From positions 14,726,589-14,790,588 of the forward strand of contig NC_056052.1 in assembly GCF_004379255.2 (NCBI RefSeq): DNA of 64,000 nt, in the 5' to 3' direction. Positions within the stretch are counted from its first letter, which is position 1, and each line of letters opens with the position of its first letter. This document shows, piece after piece, positions 10,704-23,298 of this stretch. The position numbers and the translations under genes were made by a program. The notes below the pieces were generated by a model. The model was not told the origin of the DNA, made no database searches, and saw nothing but the letters and a program-made list of their open reading frames with translations. This DNA is from Salvia splendens. Taxonomy: Eukaryota > Streptophyta > Magnoliopsida > Lamiales > Lamiaceae.

Positions 10704-12514
10704 TCCATTTCACCAAAAATGTTGCTTCAAGACTCGATACATCTTCGTGCTTTCGGGGTGAGCTGTGTAAGGCGTGTCGTGAGCTTAACTCAAAATCTCA
10801 TCTTTTAGCGCCTCATCGCTCGGCACACATAATCGTTCATCGTACGTCAAAGCATTATCCGCCTCCTCACGGTAGTGATCAAGCTTCTCGGCTCTCACCT
10901 TCACACGTTCTTCCAACTTCTCATCAGGTCGTTGGGCTTCTATGAGCTTGGTTCTCAAATCTGGCTCAATCACTAGTATCGCGATTCTTCCTCATACTGT
11001 CTCGGGCGCTTTCACTATCTCCAATCTCATTTTGTCGAGTTCGCGAATCAACGCTTCCTCTTGCGTTAGGAAATAAGCCAATTGCAGTTGGTTCTTTCTA
11101 CTCAAAGCATCGGCTACTACGTTTGCCTTGCCCGGATGATAGTGAATACCATAGTCGTAATCTTTCACGATCTCTAACCAACGTCGCTGCCGCATGTTTA
11201 GCTCCTTTTGATCGAAGAAATACTTGAGACTCTTGTGATCCGTATATATTTCGCATCTCACTCCATAGAGATGATGTCTCCAAATTTTCAGTGCATGCAC
11301 TACTGCTGCTAGTTCCAAGTCGTGAGTCAGAAAATTCAATTCATTCGGTCTCAACTATTGGGAAGCGTATGCTATCACTTTCCCATCTTGCATCAACACG
11401 CATCCAAGTCCTACTTTCGATGCATCAGTATAGACGGCAAAGTCCTTGTCGGCTGCCGGTACAGCTAGAACAGGTGTTGTAGTCAACTTCTCTTTCAATA
11501 GTTGAAAACTCGCCTCGCACTCCGACGTCCAAACCACTTTGATTCCTTTCTTCAATAGTTGTGTCATTGGTCTCGCGATTTTAGAGAATCCATCGATGAA
11601 ACGTCAGTAGTATCCCGCCAATCCCAAGAAACTACAGATTTCACTCGGCGTTTTCGGCGACTTCTGATTTTGCACAGCCTCGACCTTCACTGGGTCCTCT
11701 TGAATTGCATTAGCCGTCACGATAGGACCAAGAAAGTTCACTTGAGTCAACCGAACTCAGTCTTACTGAACTTGGCATAAAGCTTCTCTTTTCGTAACGT
11801 TCCCAACACAGTTTGCAGGTGCCATCCATGTTCCTCCTCGTTCTCCGAGTGTACTAAAACGTCGTCGATGAAGACTAACACAAACTTGTCAAGGTACTCG
11901 TGGAAAACTCGGTTCATCAAATCCATGAAGACGGTCGGGGGCGTTGGTCAGTCCAAATGGCATCAGACGAATTCATAATGGCCATAACGAGTGCGAAAAG
12001 CATTCTTAGGCACATCCTCTCGTCGGATCTTTAGTTGATGATATCCCGATCTCAAGTCTATTTTCAAAAATACGCCCGCTCCTCGAAGTTGGTCAAACAA
12101 ATCATCAATCCTTGGCAGTGGGTACTTGTTCTTCAAGGTCATCTTGTTAAGCTCACGATAGTCGATGCATATCCTCATTGTTCCATCCTTCTTCTTAACG
12201 AACAACACTGGCGCTCCACACGGTAACACACTAGGTCGAATAAAACCCAAGTCTAACAGTTCTTGCAACTGGATCTTCAACTCTGCCAACTCTTTAGGGG
12301 CCATTCGGTATGGCGCCTTTGATACTGGCACAGACCCTGGCGGTCCAGGCAAAGCTTCGGGAAACACATCGGGAAAATCTCGTACTACTGCCACGTCTCC
12401 CACTTTCAAATCCTTCTTTTCCTCTCCGTTCAAGTACACAAGATACACCGGATGCCCTTTTCTTATCATCGTGGTTGCTTGCAAAGCGGAGATTATGGAG
12501 GCTCGTCGGTTCAT
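10704..12514 (-). pseudogene. pol: E2 reverse transcriptase and RNase H, broken
   Basis: Open pieces at 11963-12514 (RT fingers and palm, with [17 protein letters not shown]), 11355-11567, 10992-11354 (RNase H, with [10 protein letters not shown] and VVADALSRK) and 10785-10973 form one decayed pol. Breaks visible against E3 include a one-base loss just after GHYEFV near 11963, a TAG at 11355-11357 where E3 has CAG, and a TGA in the YYRRF motif near 11607-11610. Many changes are C-to-T type, as expected for a methylated, long-silent copy. Confidence 0.88.
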
Positions 12515-12850
12515 GGAGATCCCATATAAGATAGTCGGCTCTTTGCCAGGGCTTGAAAAGAAATCTGTCTCTCTTTACAGTGACTCGTTGCGTGGTTCTC
12601 GGTAAGCCAATCCATTCCTAAAATTATGACTACGTTCTCCAAAGGCATAACGTACAAAAGTTAGGCCACTACTCTTAATTCTCCTAACACAAACTCTATG
12701 TTCGAGCAAGTTCGCACAATATCAATTAAACTTCCACCAGGTGAAGACAACCTCAAACCCAATTCAACATGTCTACAAACACGTCCGCATAAAGTGTATT
12801 CGAAAAGCTCAACCTCACCCATTCCTCCAAGTGTAGCATTAAGAACTCAA
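12515..12850 (-). pseudogene. E2 protease remnant
   Basis: Minus-strand translation shows a partial aspartic-protease tail: LRLSSPGG, then FVLGELRVVA, MPLENV and ILGMDWL, followed by ENHAT. The ILGMDWL motif marks the protease/RT boundary in these elements. The N-terminal catalytic D-S/T-G part and any gag are missing. E3 has lost a further stretch of about 170 bp in this region. Function is inferred only from these motifs. Confidence 0.6.
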
Positions 12851-14764
12851 AAATTGATCAAGCAGTCTTACTTGGATATGAATTGATTTCAAAATTGTAG
12901 CTACACTGCTGAAAGTGTCTTAAGCAGAAAGGTTGCAGAATTAATCAAGAAAACAACGTCTCTAGCTCGACTCTTTCGGGTCTCACTAACTTGCAACAAT
13001 TAGTTATGATCATCTCCACGGAGCTTTAAAGAACATAAGATAGATCATGAATATAGGGTGGAATAGAATTAAATCCCAAGTCTCGTAGTAGGCTACGAAG
13101 GTCAAAGGAACTTTTGAAAGAAAATCTAGTGGATTGAATTCGTTAAGGCAAGGTACAAAATGTAGGCCTTAACTTTGTTTTGTAAAAAGAAAAGTTATAA
13201 TATGGAAATGATACGTATAGTGGAACAGAAACAAAAGAATTTCACTCTGTATGAAAGATCTTGAACAGACATGGTTACAGAATGAAAGGCTGAAAAAAAT
13301 AGTTCGAAGAAGAATATCCCATAGAAAACATGTCTGTGAAACGTGAACATGTTGAAGGACATAACTGCAAGCAGCCTTAGAAATGAAGTTTAATAGCAAA
13401 GGCTCACAAGGTCAAAATATTGTTCGTAAATAATAGGTCAAGGAAGACTACAATCAATCCAAGTGTCCAAAGTTATGAATGCAACACCACTTTCCAAGAA
13501 CTGAAAGTGAGTTATGACTCGAAAAGAAATAAGAAGCGTTACTTGCAAAGAGTGAGTGAAACAAGATGTTAAATAGACAAGGGCTCACGATTATTTGAAA
13601 GGTCCTGAAAGACAACTCCTTAGAATCCAAGTAAGAACTGTTGATTAAAAAGTTCGTTCTAGCTTTTAAAATCGCACCTCCTCATTCATCTTTCGCGGGC
13701 CGAAACTGGTAACATCGCTCAAGGAGCTGTGGGTTCCACGCTGAGATTCTTCATATCGTTGCCACTAATAATGATAGTCGGAATACATGTCTTCATAATA
13801 TTGTTTGCACCTCATAAAAACCATTCTCTTAAAACATCGCAATTATACTCGCGCTCCCAACGTGCTATAACAGTCATCTTCATCGCACCACCACTTTTGA
13901 CGCAAGAATGAGTTTACATCTTAGATCACAAGTATGATCTCTCCCCGTTGTCGGATTAAATCATTTAGCATCTCCTCTTGAAGTTCTTTTTGTACGTAAT
14001 GTCTCTTCGTATTCTCTTTATTCTTATCGTTCAGGAAAAACGATAGTGAATTTGTAATCATCTAATGGAGTTTGAATTCGCACTATATATTTCCATTTAT
14101 CTTATCCCTCGGAAAAGTGATATTGTAGTTGTAAAAACTAAGTTCGATATCGTTCGATCAAACAGACATCTTGGGCATTCTAGGTTTGCAACAAAGTTCA
14201 TAGTATCATACTTTCTTCTACCAACACTTTCATAAATTACCTCACACCTTTACGTTCATAATTCATCACTTAAAACATGATTCACATTCCAAAAGATTCA
14301 ACATGCATAAACGTATATCGCCATGCATAACTACGTCATATTCCTCATTCACTTCCAGATCTAAATTTTCCCAAAAGAAACGAACTAACATGCTTTCATT
14401 CAAGGTTCAACGATTTTCTGAAATTTTCAACAATTTCCCATAACATGTTATAGTTTTGTCAATCAAATTCCACTATGAACAACTAGTCCTTACCATTGTA
14501 AAACATCAACCTCGAAGTTTTTTTTTCCACATAATCAGACACCATGCACTTCACCTATATGTTTGAAACAAACATTTTTTTAAAAAAAAAGTTACAACAT
14601 TCTCAAAACAACTCATCAATCTTCATCTTTCGTATAAAACACTCCATCATCCTATGTTCACATGCTTACGTCATCACTTTCACACATATAGCACATACTT
14701 AGGTCATCATACCAATCTTGCTCATGTCCCACATAATCATACCATAACAATATCATATTCACAC
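12851..14764 (-). other. E2 5' internal region without recognisable gag
   Basis: About 1.9 kb, homologous along much of its length (reverse complement) to 18300-20080 of E3. Neither copy shows an ORF above about 80 aa, a capsid domain or a zinc knuckle. The distal part (14640-14764) consists of diverged copies of the roughly 60 bp leader motif that continues at 26746 beyond E3. Confidence 0.65.
14760..14764 (+). repeat. Target-site duplication of E3, left copy (CACAC)
   Basis: CACAC immediately precedes the E3 5' LTR; the same five bases follow the 3' LTR at 26746-26750. Joining the two flanks restores the E2 leader repeat. Confidence 0.92.
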
Positions 14765-17700
14765 TGTAACATCCCAAACTTTTGTGACCCCTTTTATTGG
14801 TCTTGTGAATTTTTGAATTTTGGAACTATGAAAACTTTTGTTTCTATGTGATTAAGTGTTTTGCGTGAAATAAATTGTCGTGGTTAATGTGGAATGATGA
14901 GCTTGAGATTTTATATTTGTTTCCAATGCGGGGAAATAATTAATAGGATCATGCATTCATCCTTTTTCGAGTCAATTCATTGAAAGTTTCGGCCCTTCCT
15001 AATTATTGAGATAATATTGCGTTTCGTGGGTTTAATTAATTGTTTTGGGATACTTATCCAAATTAAATCCAAACCAAATGACCCCTAAATGGTACTACAT
15101 GAAATTCGAACTCCATTTTATTTTCCTTGGGAGTTTTCGAAAATCTCCTATAGGAGAAAGAATTATTTTCATTTGATTTAATTGGTGTTTTATTGACTCC
15201 CTTCCTTTGAATTTAATCCAATTAAATCATGTTATAATTTATTTCTTCACCTAAAATAAATAGAGAGTTGGGATATTTCCTTGGTTAGCAATTTTCGGCC
15301 CCTCCACTAAATTTTGGAGGATATTTTATTTGTTTCCTAATTTGTGGAATCCCTTTTTATTCAAATAAATTCCTATGTCTAATTAATTAGGGATGTGAAT
15401 ATTTTTCTTCTACTTTTCTTCCATATCACACGCCCCTTATGCAATATTTTCCTTGTGGGAATTTAAATAATTGTTACCTATTTTATGGGAGCCTTTTCCA
15501 TAAAGAAATTACCAAATTTAAATCTCATTCTTTTTAATTGGGGATTTAAATAAGTTCCTTGTGCAATTACCCAAGAATTTTCGGTCCCCCACCCCTATTA
15601 TTTCCTACTTTGAGATTTAATTTATTTGTTCCCTTATATTCATTATATTTATTTCCTAAGTTATGAATATATTCTCCACGAAAATACCAAATAAATCCCT
15701 TGTTGTGTACATGGAATTTTCGAAATTCCCTCACCTCCCACAAGCCTATTTTATTCTTTTAATTGTGGGATTTTTATTTATTAGCCTATATTTTAATTCC
15801 CCACAATTTATTTATTTAATTTACCCATGGATTAAACCTAGCAAATAAATAGCAAATAATCAAACCCTAGCCCCCATTCACCTCAAAATTTCGCCCCCCC
15901 TCTCTTCTCTCCCTCTCCCACACGTTTTTCATCTCCTACTCTCCCATCTCCAAAAATCTTCCATCCAACTCTTGTTCTTGCAATCCGCTTAAGTTATTTT
16001 CGAGAGTCTCCGACGGATCGCTTCGTTCATCGTTTCTACCGATCCGTGTTGTGTCAAAGAAGGTATATTGCTCACTTTTTATCATCCTATCCGTTTTGAC
16101 CATGTTCTTGAGTCCTACATGCATGTAGAGGGTGTAGGTTCGATAGATCGCAAGTTTTAACGGGAGGGAAAGTGTGTTTCATAAGAACTTGTTTGATTTT
16201 GCGTTGTCGATTGAAATCATGTGTGTTGGATTGAAATATTTGGTGAATAATATGAGTTGGAATGCCAATATGTGTATGAGGAACGTGTAAGCATGATTAT
16301 GTGTTTTCGAGCATGAAAAATCAGTGTTTGTGTGATGGAAGATGAAAACCCTATTTTCGAACTTGAACCAGAAATCTGTGATGCACGACCAGTGGCTTAC
16401 GATCTGTGATTGACCCATCAAAAGAACGAATTTTGTTATGAAGTTTTTACTGAGTAAACTTCAAGGTGTTTTCCATGTCTCGTGTGAATTTCAGCCCTTT
16501 TTACCGAAAAATGAATTTCTCATAAATTTTTTAAGTTGACTGCGCAAATCTGCCAGAAACTGGAGTTCTCGCCATGAACGTTTCGTTTTCTATTTGACTG
16601 GCCAAATGACCTCCGATTGATGTGATTCTTGAACTATATAAAGATTTGAAGTGTCTTCTGAGTCGTGTTAAATTTTCAGCCTTTTTGGGCATTGGATGAA
16701 ATTATGGTGAATTCTTCAAATGAACTGCGCAATAATGTCAGAAATTGTATGTTCCGACCAGAGAGTTTAATATGTGATATGACTGACTAAATGACGTGAT
16801 TTCGGTGTGAATATTTTCATGTGTGAACTTGAATGTGTCCTCTGTATTGTGACCAAAATTTAGCTTCTTTTGAGGTCGGGTGAATTTATAGTGATTTTTA
16901 CAAAACGGTCGCGCAGTTCTGCCAGTTTTCTGCCTTGTTAAAATGACACCTAGTTTCAAGTTTAAAAGTATTATATGATGCATGTATGTCCAAGGAGCGT
17001 GTTTAAATTGTGTCATCACGTGTGATAAGTTGAAATGCGATGCGTGTGTCTTTACACCTTTGGGACGTATGTTGGGTTGGGGAATTGAGAAAGACGATGA
17101 GAGAGAAACGATAGGACATGCATAGTTAACATGTTGATGTGTGAGGCTGACCTATGTTGTCATTGACAAGGGTGTTGTGTATTCGTGAACTCGAGGATCG
17201 AGAGTTGCTAAGTTGGGTTGTGAATTGCTAAGCGATCGAGGTGGGGTTTTCTTTTCAAACCTTTTTACTTTTCTGAAAAATATTATGTGGCGATATAAGG
17301 GTGGTTTAACTGTTATGTCATGCCATGTTATTTTTATTATGAGATTGTGTGTCTGATGCCTAGTTCGTATGAGTTACTCCGTTAGGCTATATGGCTGTGT
17401 TGTGAAACGAATTCGGGTCTGATTAGGGCCGTAAACCCTATCAGGTTGTGTACACTGGTGGGATCGTGAGCCGTCCTTGCAAGTTGGCCGGTCTCGTGGA
17501 CGAATAGTGTGGCCACACTTTCGTCGCACTGTGATGTGATTGATGGATTGATGTGAAAAGTGGGGAGATAAATTGTCTGGCCAGACTTGAATTTTTGTGT
17601 TTCTCGTGATATTTTTCTTACCACTTAAAACCCGAGATCACTAGTATGGATGACATAACTTATTAAAATGTTTTCGGCATGAGCCCATTGAGTACAACAA

Positions 17701-18211
17701 GTACTCAGCCCTGCATATTATTTTTCTTATGTGCAGGTTGAGCGAGATGTTGCGGTGGATGTTGAGCTGGCTAAAGACCCTAGGATACGTTGTGTCGTCA
17801 TACATAGGCGTGATCCTTGACTCTCCCTGAACCTTATTTATCCGCTGCTATGTTTTAAATTATGTCTTAAGACCTTAATCTTTCTGTGTTGTGTTTGAAC
17901 ATGTATGGTGGCGTTAGGTTTAAACGAGTGTTTACGTTGCCTTTTTTAAAATGGTATTCTTCGAGATTTAAGTTAAATGTTTATTTTACTTTAGTTATTA
18001 ATTGTTGTACTTCTTAAGTCTAATCTTTCCCGTTGTCCTTTTTAAAAGTATTTTTCCTTATGTCTTTTCAAAAAAAATATAACCTTTAAATCTTTACACT
18101 AAGTTGTTTTCTTTTCTTCAAGTTAATTAAGTTGTCCTTTTAAATTGTAATCCATGCATGTCGGTCACGATCGTCGCGTTTGTGGTATCCCTTGTATGGG
18201 CGGTCGTGACA
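14765..18211 (+). repeat. 5' LTR of E3 (3447 bp)
   Basis: Begins TGTAACATCCC and ends GGGCGGTCGTGACA. The U3 (about 14765-15860) is AT-rich and has a recurring TTTTCGGCCCC-like motif near 14985, 15290, 15575 and 15885. The expected TATA position (about 15841-15852) is a degenerate AAATAAATAG. The R/U5 part carries the donor-like AG/GTATAT at 16063, palindromes, a stem-loop and an acceptor-like site ending at 17736. Confidence 0.95.
17506..17707 (+). promoter_or_regulatory. Conserved palindrome cluster in Tekay-like R/U5
   Basis: Contains AGTGTGGCCACACT (17506-17519), GTCTGGCCAGAC (17575-17586) and the stem-loop TGAGTAC-AACAA-GTACTCA (17689-17707). The same three occur in the same order in E2 (6969-6756, minus) and the solo LTR (60496-60712). 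They fall downstream of the inferred start site, so they would be in RNA as well as DNA. A role in RNA dimerisation or packaging is inference. Confidence 0.6.
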
Positions 18212-18214
18212 GAG

Positions 18215-18226
18215 TGGTATCAGAGC
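18215..18226 (+). other. E3 primer binding site (tRNA-iMet)
   Basis: TGGTATCAGAGC, 3 nt after the LTR end: the perfect complement of the initiator-Met tRNA 3' end that primes minus-strand synthesis. Confidence 0.92.
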
Positions 18227-20080
18227 TTAGTGTTGCGCTCTGGTCTGAGAGTCTTCTTTTATCTTAAGTCTAGATTAGTGAACCCTTATTGACTAGTAGT
18301 GTCATGAAGGCTCAACATCCACAGCATCACGCTCAACCAATGAAAGTGAGGTATGTTTTATTTGTTGAAAGCATGTGAGATAGATGCATGAAATGGATGA
18401 CTATATGATATGACGATTGACAAGTTTATACATGTGAATGAACGATATGCATGAGGATGAGTTGTGATGGGATGACTATGTGAGCATGACTGCTACGATA
18501 ATCTAAGCATGTATTATGTGTGTGAATATGACGTTGTGATAGTATGATTACGTGGAATACGAGTATGAATGACATGATAATTAAACCACGTGTTATGGAT
18601 ATGTGAATACGATTTTGTGATAGTATGATTATGTGGAGACATGAGCATGATTGGCATGATGAATTGTGTTGTGAACATAGAGTACCTAAAACATAAGCCT
18701 AGTTGACCACGCGAATCGTAGTTCTAAGTTGGAAACTTAACTATTGCTGCTCCAAGCAATGAAACGTACGAGAATATGAGAGTTGAGGCAAACGCTTAAG
18801 ACAAGGTGTGAGACAAGAAGAACCGATGCTAAAAGATATTTTCATGCAACGATGAGCGATCATACTCGCGATTTAAATTAGTATAGTGTAATCTTGCGTA
18901 AGTGGCAACACGATGGAGATGATCTTCATACCCTACTAAGGAGCACGAGGATGATAACAATGTCCTACGAGGATAGTCAGTATGACATGCAAAGGATATT
19001 ACGAAGATGTAGATTCCGACTGCCATTATTAGTGGCAATGACACGAAGAATCTCAGCGCGGAATCCACGGTTCTTAGAGCGATGTTACCAGATTCGGCTT
19101 GCGAAAGATGAACGAGGGGTGCGACTTTAATAGCTAGAACAAACTATTCTAATCAACAGTTCTTACTTGGATTATAAGAAGTTATCTTTCAGGACCTTTC
19201 AAATAGCCGTGAGCCATTGTCTATTTAACAGCTTGTTTCATTCACCCCTTGCAAGTGATGCATATTGCTTCTTTTCCTACATTGAGTCATAACTCACTTT
19301 CAGTTCTTGGAAAGTGGTGTTGCCTTCATAACCTTGGACACTTGGATTGATTGTAGTCTTCTTTGACCTATTATTTATACGGACCATACTTTAACTCTGT
19401 GAGCCTTTGCTATTGAGCTTCATTCCTAAGGCTGCTTGCAGTTACGTCCTTCAATATAATCACGTTTCACAGACATGTTTTCTATGAGATATTCTTCTTC
19501 GAACTTTTGTTCATCCTTTTATTTTGTCACCATGTCTGTGTGAAGTTCTTTCTTACAGAGTGAAATTCTTTTTGGTTCAGTTCATGTATCCTTTCCATAA
19601 TAGAACCTTTCTTTCTACAAAATGAAGTTAAGGCCTACATTTTGTTCCTTGCCTTAACAAACTTGATCCACTTGATTTTTGTTTTCAATAGCCCCTTTGA
19701 CTTTGATTGCCTTTCACAAACTTATGAACCCATTGATGTGATTCTGTCAGTCCATATTATGATTTTCCTTGAACCATGATCAGTACCGCTTTGTGACAAC
19801 TGCCTACATTTCTCAATCCTTATGCAACTGATCATTTCTTTTCCTCAACCCTTTAAGTCATTATCCATTGATGTATAGACCTTTCAAATTTGGTCGAACA
19901 ACTGAATTATCTTTTGGTAGCCTACTATGAGAGTTGACATTAACTTGATTCCATCCCATATTCATGACCTATCTTATGTTCTTTCAAGCTCCGAGGGGAT
20001 GATCATAACCAATTGTTACAATTCAAAATCGGTTCATATCCAAGTTAAGACTGTTTGACTAAAGTTTGTGTTAGGAGAGT
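18227..20080 (+). other. E3 5' internal region without recognisable gag
   Basis: About 1.85 kb where gag should be. The first 450 bp are diverged copies of a leader motif rich in ATGATTATGTGG-like and CACGTG-like words. The rest has only short ORFs (at most about 80 aa) on either strand, with no capsid or CCHC motif. It aligns with 12851-14764 of E2 in reverse complement, so it is a family trait and not a private deletion. Confidence 0.7.
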
Positions 20081-23000
20081 TAGGAGTAGTGGCCCAACTT
20101 TTGCACGTTATACCTTTGGAGAATGTAGACATAATCTTGGGAATGGATTGACTTATCGAGAACCACGCAACGATTCACTGTAAAGAGAGACAGATTTCTT
20201 TTCATGCCCCGGGCGAAGAACCGACTATCTTGAACGGGATCTCCATGAATCGACGAACCTCCATAATCTCCGCTTTGCAAGCAACTACGATGATAAGAAA
20301 AGGGCGTCCGGCGTATCTTGTGTACTTAAATGGAGAGGAAAAGAAGGAGTTGAAAGTGGAAGACGTGGCAGTGGTGCGAGATTTTCCTGATGTGTTTCCT
20401 GAAGCTTTGCCAGGACCGCCGCCCGACAGACAAGTGGAGATCGCCATTGACTTGGAACCAGGGTCAGCGCCAGTATCAAAGGCGCCATACAGAATGGCCC
20501 CTAAGGAGTTGGCCGAGTTAAAGGTTCAGTTGCAAGAACTGTTAGACTTGGGTTTTATTCGACCCAGTGTGTCACCATGGGGAGCGCCAGTTTTGTTCGT
20601 TAAGAAGAAGGTGGGACGATGAGGATGTGCATCGACTATGGTGAGCTCAACAAGATGAACTTGAAGAATAAGTACCCGCTGCCAAGGATTGATGACTTGT
20701 TTGACCAACTTCGAGGAGCGGGCGTATTCTTGAAAATGGATTTCAGATCAGGGTATCATCAACTAAAGGTCCGACGAGAGGATGTGCCTAAGACTGCTTT
20801 TCGCACTTGTTATGGCCATTATGAGTTCGTCGTGATGCCATTTGGGCTGACCAACGCCCCAGCCATTTTCATGGACTTAATGAACCGAGTTTTCCATGAG
20901 TATCTTGACAAGTTGTGTTAGTCTTCATCGATGACTTGTTGGTATACTCGAAGAACGAGGAAGAACATAGATGGCATCTACAAACAGTGTTGGAAACATT
21001 GCAAAAGGAGAAGCTTTATGCCAAGTTCAGTAAGTGTGAGTTCTGGTTGACTCGAGTGAACTATCTTGGTCATATTGTGACGGCAAATAGAATTCAAGTA
21101 GACCCAGCAAAGGTCGAGGCCGTGCAGAATTGGAAACCGCCGAAAATGCCAAGTGAAATCCGCAGTTTCTTGGGATTGGCACGATATTATCGACGCTTCA
21201 TTGAGGGAATCTCTAAGATTGCAAGACCGATGACGCAACTACTAAAGAAAGGAATCAAGGTGGTTTGGACGCCAGAGTGCAAGGCGAGTTTCCAACTGTT
21301 GAAAGAGAAATTGACTACAGCACCAGTCCTAGCGGTACCCGAACCCGACAAGGACTTCGCCGTCTATACGGACGCGTCGAAAGTAGGACTAGGATGCGTG
21401 TTAATGCAAGATGGGAAAGTAATAGCATACGCTTCCCGACAGTTGAGACCGAATGAGTTGAATTTTCCGACTCACGATTTGGAGTTAGGAGCTGTGGTGC
21501 ACGCACTGAAAATTTGGAGACACCATCTCTATGGAGTGAGATGCGAAATCTATACGGACCACAAGAGTCTCAAGTATTTCTTCGAGCAGAGGGAGCTAAA
21601 CATGCGACAACGACGTTGGTTAGAGGTCGTGAAGGACTATGACTGTGGTATTAACTATCATCCGGGCAAGGCGAACGTGGTCGCCGACGCTTTGAGTAGG
21701 CAAAACTAACCGCAATTGGCTTACTTCCTAACGCAAGAAGAAGCGTTGATTCACGAGTTTGACAAGATGAGATTGGAGATAGTGAAAGTGCCCGAGACAG
21801 TAGAAGCAAGATTGGCGACACTAGTGATTGAGCCAGATTTGAGAACCAAACTCATAGAAGCCCAGCGACGTGATGGAAAGTTGGAGGAGTTACGTGCAAA
21901 GGTGAGAGCCGAGAAGCTTGATCATTACCGTGAGGAGGCGGATAATGCTTTGACATACGATGGGCGATTGTGTGTACCGAGCGATGAGACGTTAAAGGAT
22001 GAGATTTTGAGTGAAGCGCACGACACACCTTACACTGCTCACCCCGGAAGCACGAAGATGTATCGGGATTTGAAGCAACGGTTTTGGTGGAATGGAATGA
22101 AAGGGGACGTAGCGTCATATGTGGAACGATGTCTAGCATGCCAACAAGTGAAGGCCTTACACCAACGGCCATATGGGAAGTTACAACCGCTTGAAATTCC
22201 CGAATGGAAGTGGGAACATCTAGCTATGGATTTCGTGACGGGTTTGCCAAAGTCACCGAAGGGCAACACTGCGATTTGGGTGATCATTGATCGACTTACT
22301 AAAAACGCGCCCTTCTTACCGTTTAAGATTACTTATGGCGCGGACAAATTAGCAAAACTGTATGTAAATGAGATTGTGCGTTTGCATGGAGTGCCAAAGA
22401 CTATTGTGTCCGACCGTGATACGAAGTTCACATCGAAGTTTTGGATGAGCTTTCAACGAGAATTGGGCACACAATTGCACTTCAGCACTGCTTATCACCC
22501 GCAATCGGATGGGCAGTCAGAGAGGATGATTCAGACGCTCAAGGATATGTTGCGAGCCGTTGTCCTAGATCGAGGGGAAAGTTGGGAAACTGTCCTACCA
22601 CTGGTTGAATTCGCCTACAACAACAGTTTTCAAGCGACGATCGATATGGCTCCGTACGAAGCCTTGTATGGTAGAAAGTGTCAATCTCCACTTTATTGGG
22701 ATGAAGTCGGCGAGAGGAAGATATTAGGACCCGACGCTATAAAGGAGATGACCGAAATTGTGCATCAAATCCGCACAAGGATCAAGGAAGCTCAAGACAG
22801 ACAGAAGTCGTATGCTGACGTGCGTTGAACGAATATCAAATTCGACGTTGGTGACAAAGTGTTCTTGAAAGTGTCCCCGACGAGAGGAGTTGTGAGATTT
22901 GGAGTGAAAGGCAAGCTGAAATCGCGTTTTGTGGGACCGTACGAGATCATCGACGAAGTAGGTCCTGTAGCGTATCGATTGGCGTTACCACCCAGCTTTG

Positions 23001-23263
23001 GGAACGTGCACAACGTGTTCCACGTATCGCAGTTGCACAAGTACGTGTTCGACCCCAAACACGTGATTCACCAAGAGGAAGTGATCCTAACCCCCGACAT
23101 GAGCTACGAGGAAATCCTAGATCGGAAGGTACAAGAGCTACGAAACAAGACAATAGCGTCCGTGAATGTGTTGTGGAAGCACCATGGTCCCGAGGAAGCT
23201 ACGTGGGAGTTAGAAGATAAGATGAAAGAAAAGTTTCCCGATTTGTTTGTGCGAGACGATTAA
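20081..23263 (+). pseudogene. pol: E3 pol (protease tail, RT, RNase H, integrase, chromodomain-like tail), broken
   Basis: Domains in order: protease tail ILGMD (near 20140), RT (KKK block at 20600, [11 protein letters not shown] near 20925-20955), RNase H ([29 protein letters not shown]), integrase zinc region (HPGSTK and CLACQQVK), integrase core (D in MDFVTGL, D in VSDRDTKF, E in DGQSER), then VLWKHHGPEEATWELE. Breaks: TGA at 20149-20151 where E2 has Trp, one-base losses near 20611 and 20915, TAA at 21707-21709, and TGA at 22826-22828 where E2 has CGA. A 12 bp in-frame loss near 23113 removes four residues. The longest open pieces are 20915-21709 and 21716-22828. Confidence 0.95.
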
Positions 23264-23286
23264 ATTTCGGGACGAAATATCTGTTT

Positions 23287-23298
23287 AGAGGGGAAGGA
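23287..23298 (+). other. E3 polypurine tract
   Basis: AGAGGGGAAGGA immediately before the 3' LTR; it primes plus-strand DNA synthesis. Confidence 0.9.

Noticed and set aside
9742..12605. Plus-strand ORFs of 60-146 aa over E2 pol
   Set aside because: They are antisense shadows of the reverse transcriptase and integrase reading frames.
17294..17304. TATAAGGGTGG as the LTR TATA box
   Set aside because: It is conserved in the Tekay-like LTRs, but a better TATA with a start-site-like context lies about 1.5 kb upstream in E2 (8416-8423) and the solo LTR (58970-58977).
18829..19068. Antisense ORF in E3 (LRFFVSLPLIM) with a counterpart in E2 at 13729-13911
   Set aside because: The first 30 or so residues look conserved, but the C-terminal halves diverge completely. 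The match is explained by shared DNA between two related elements.
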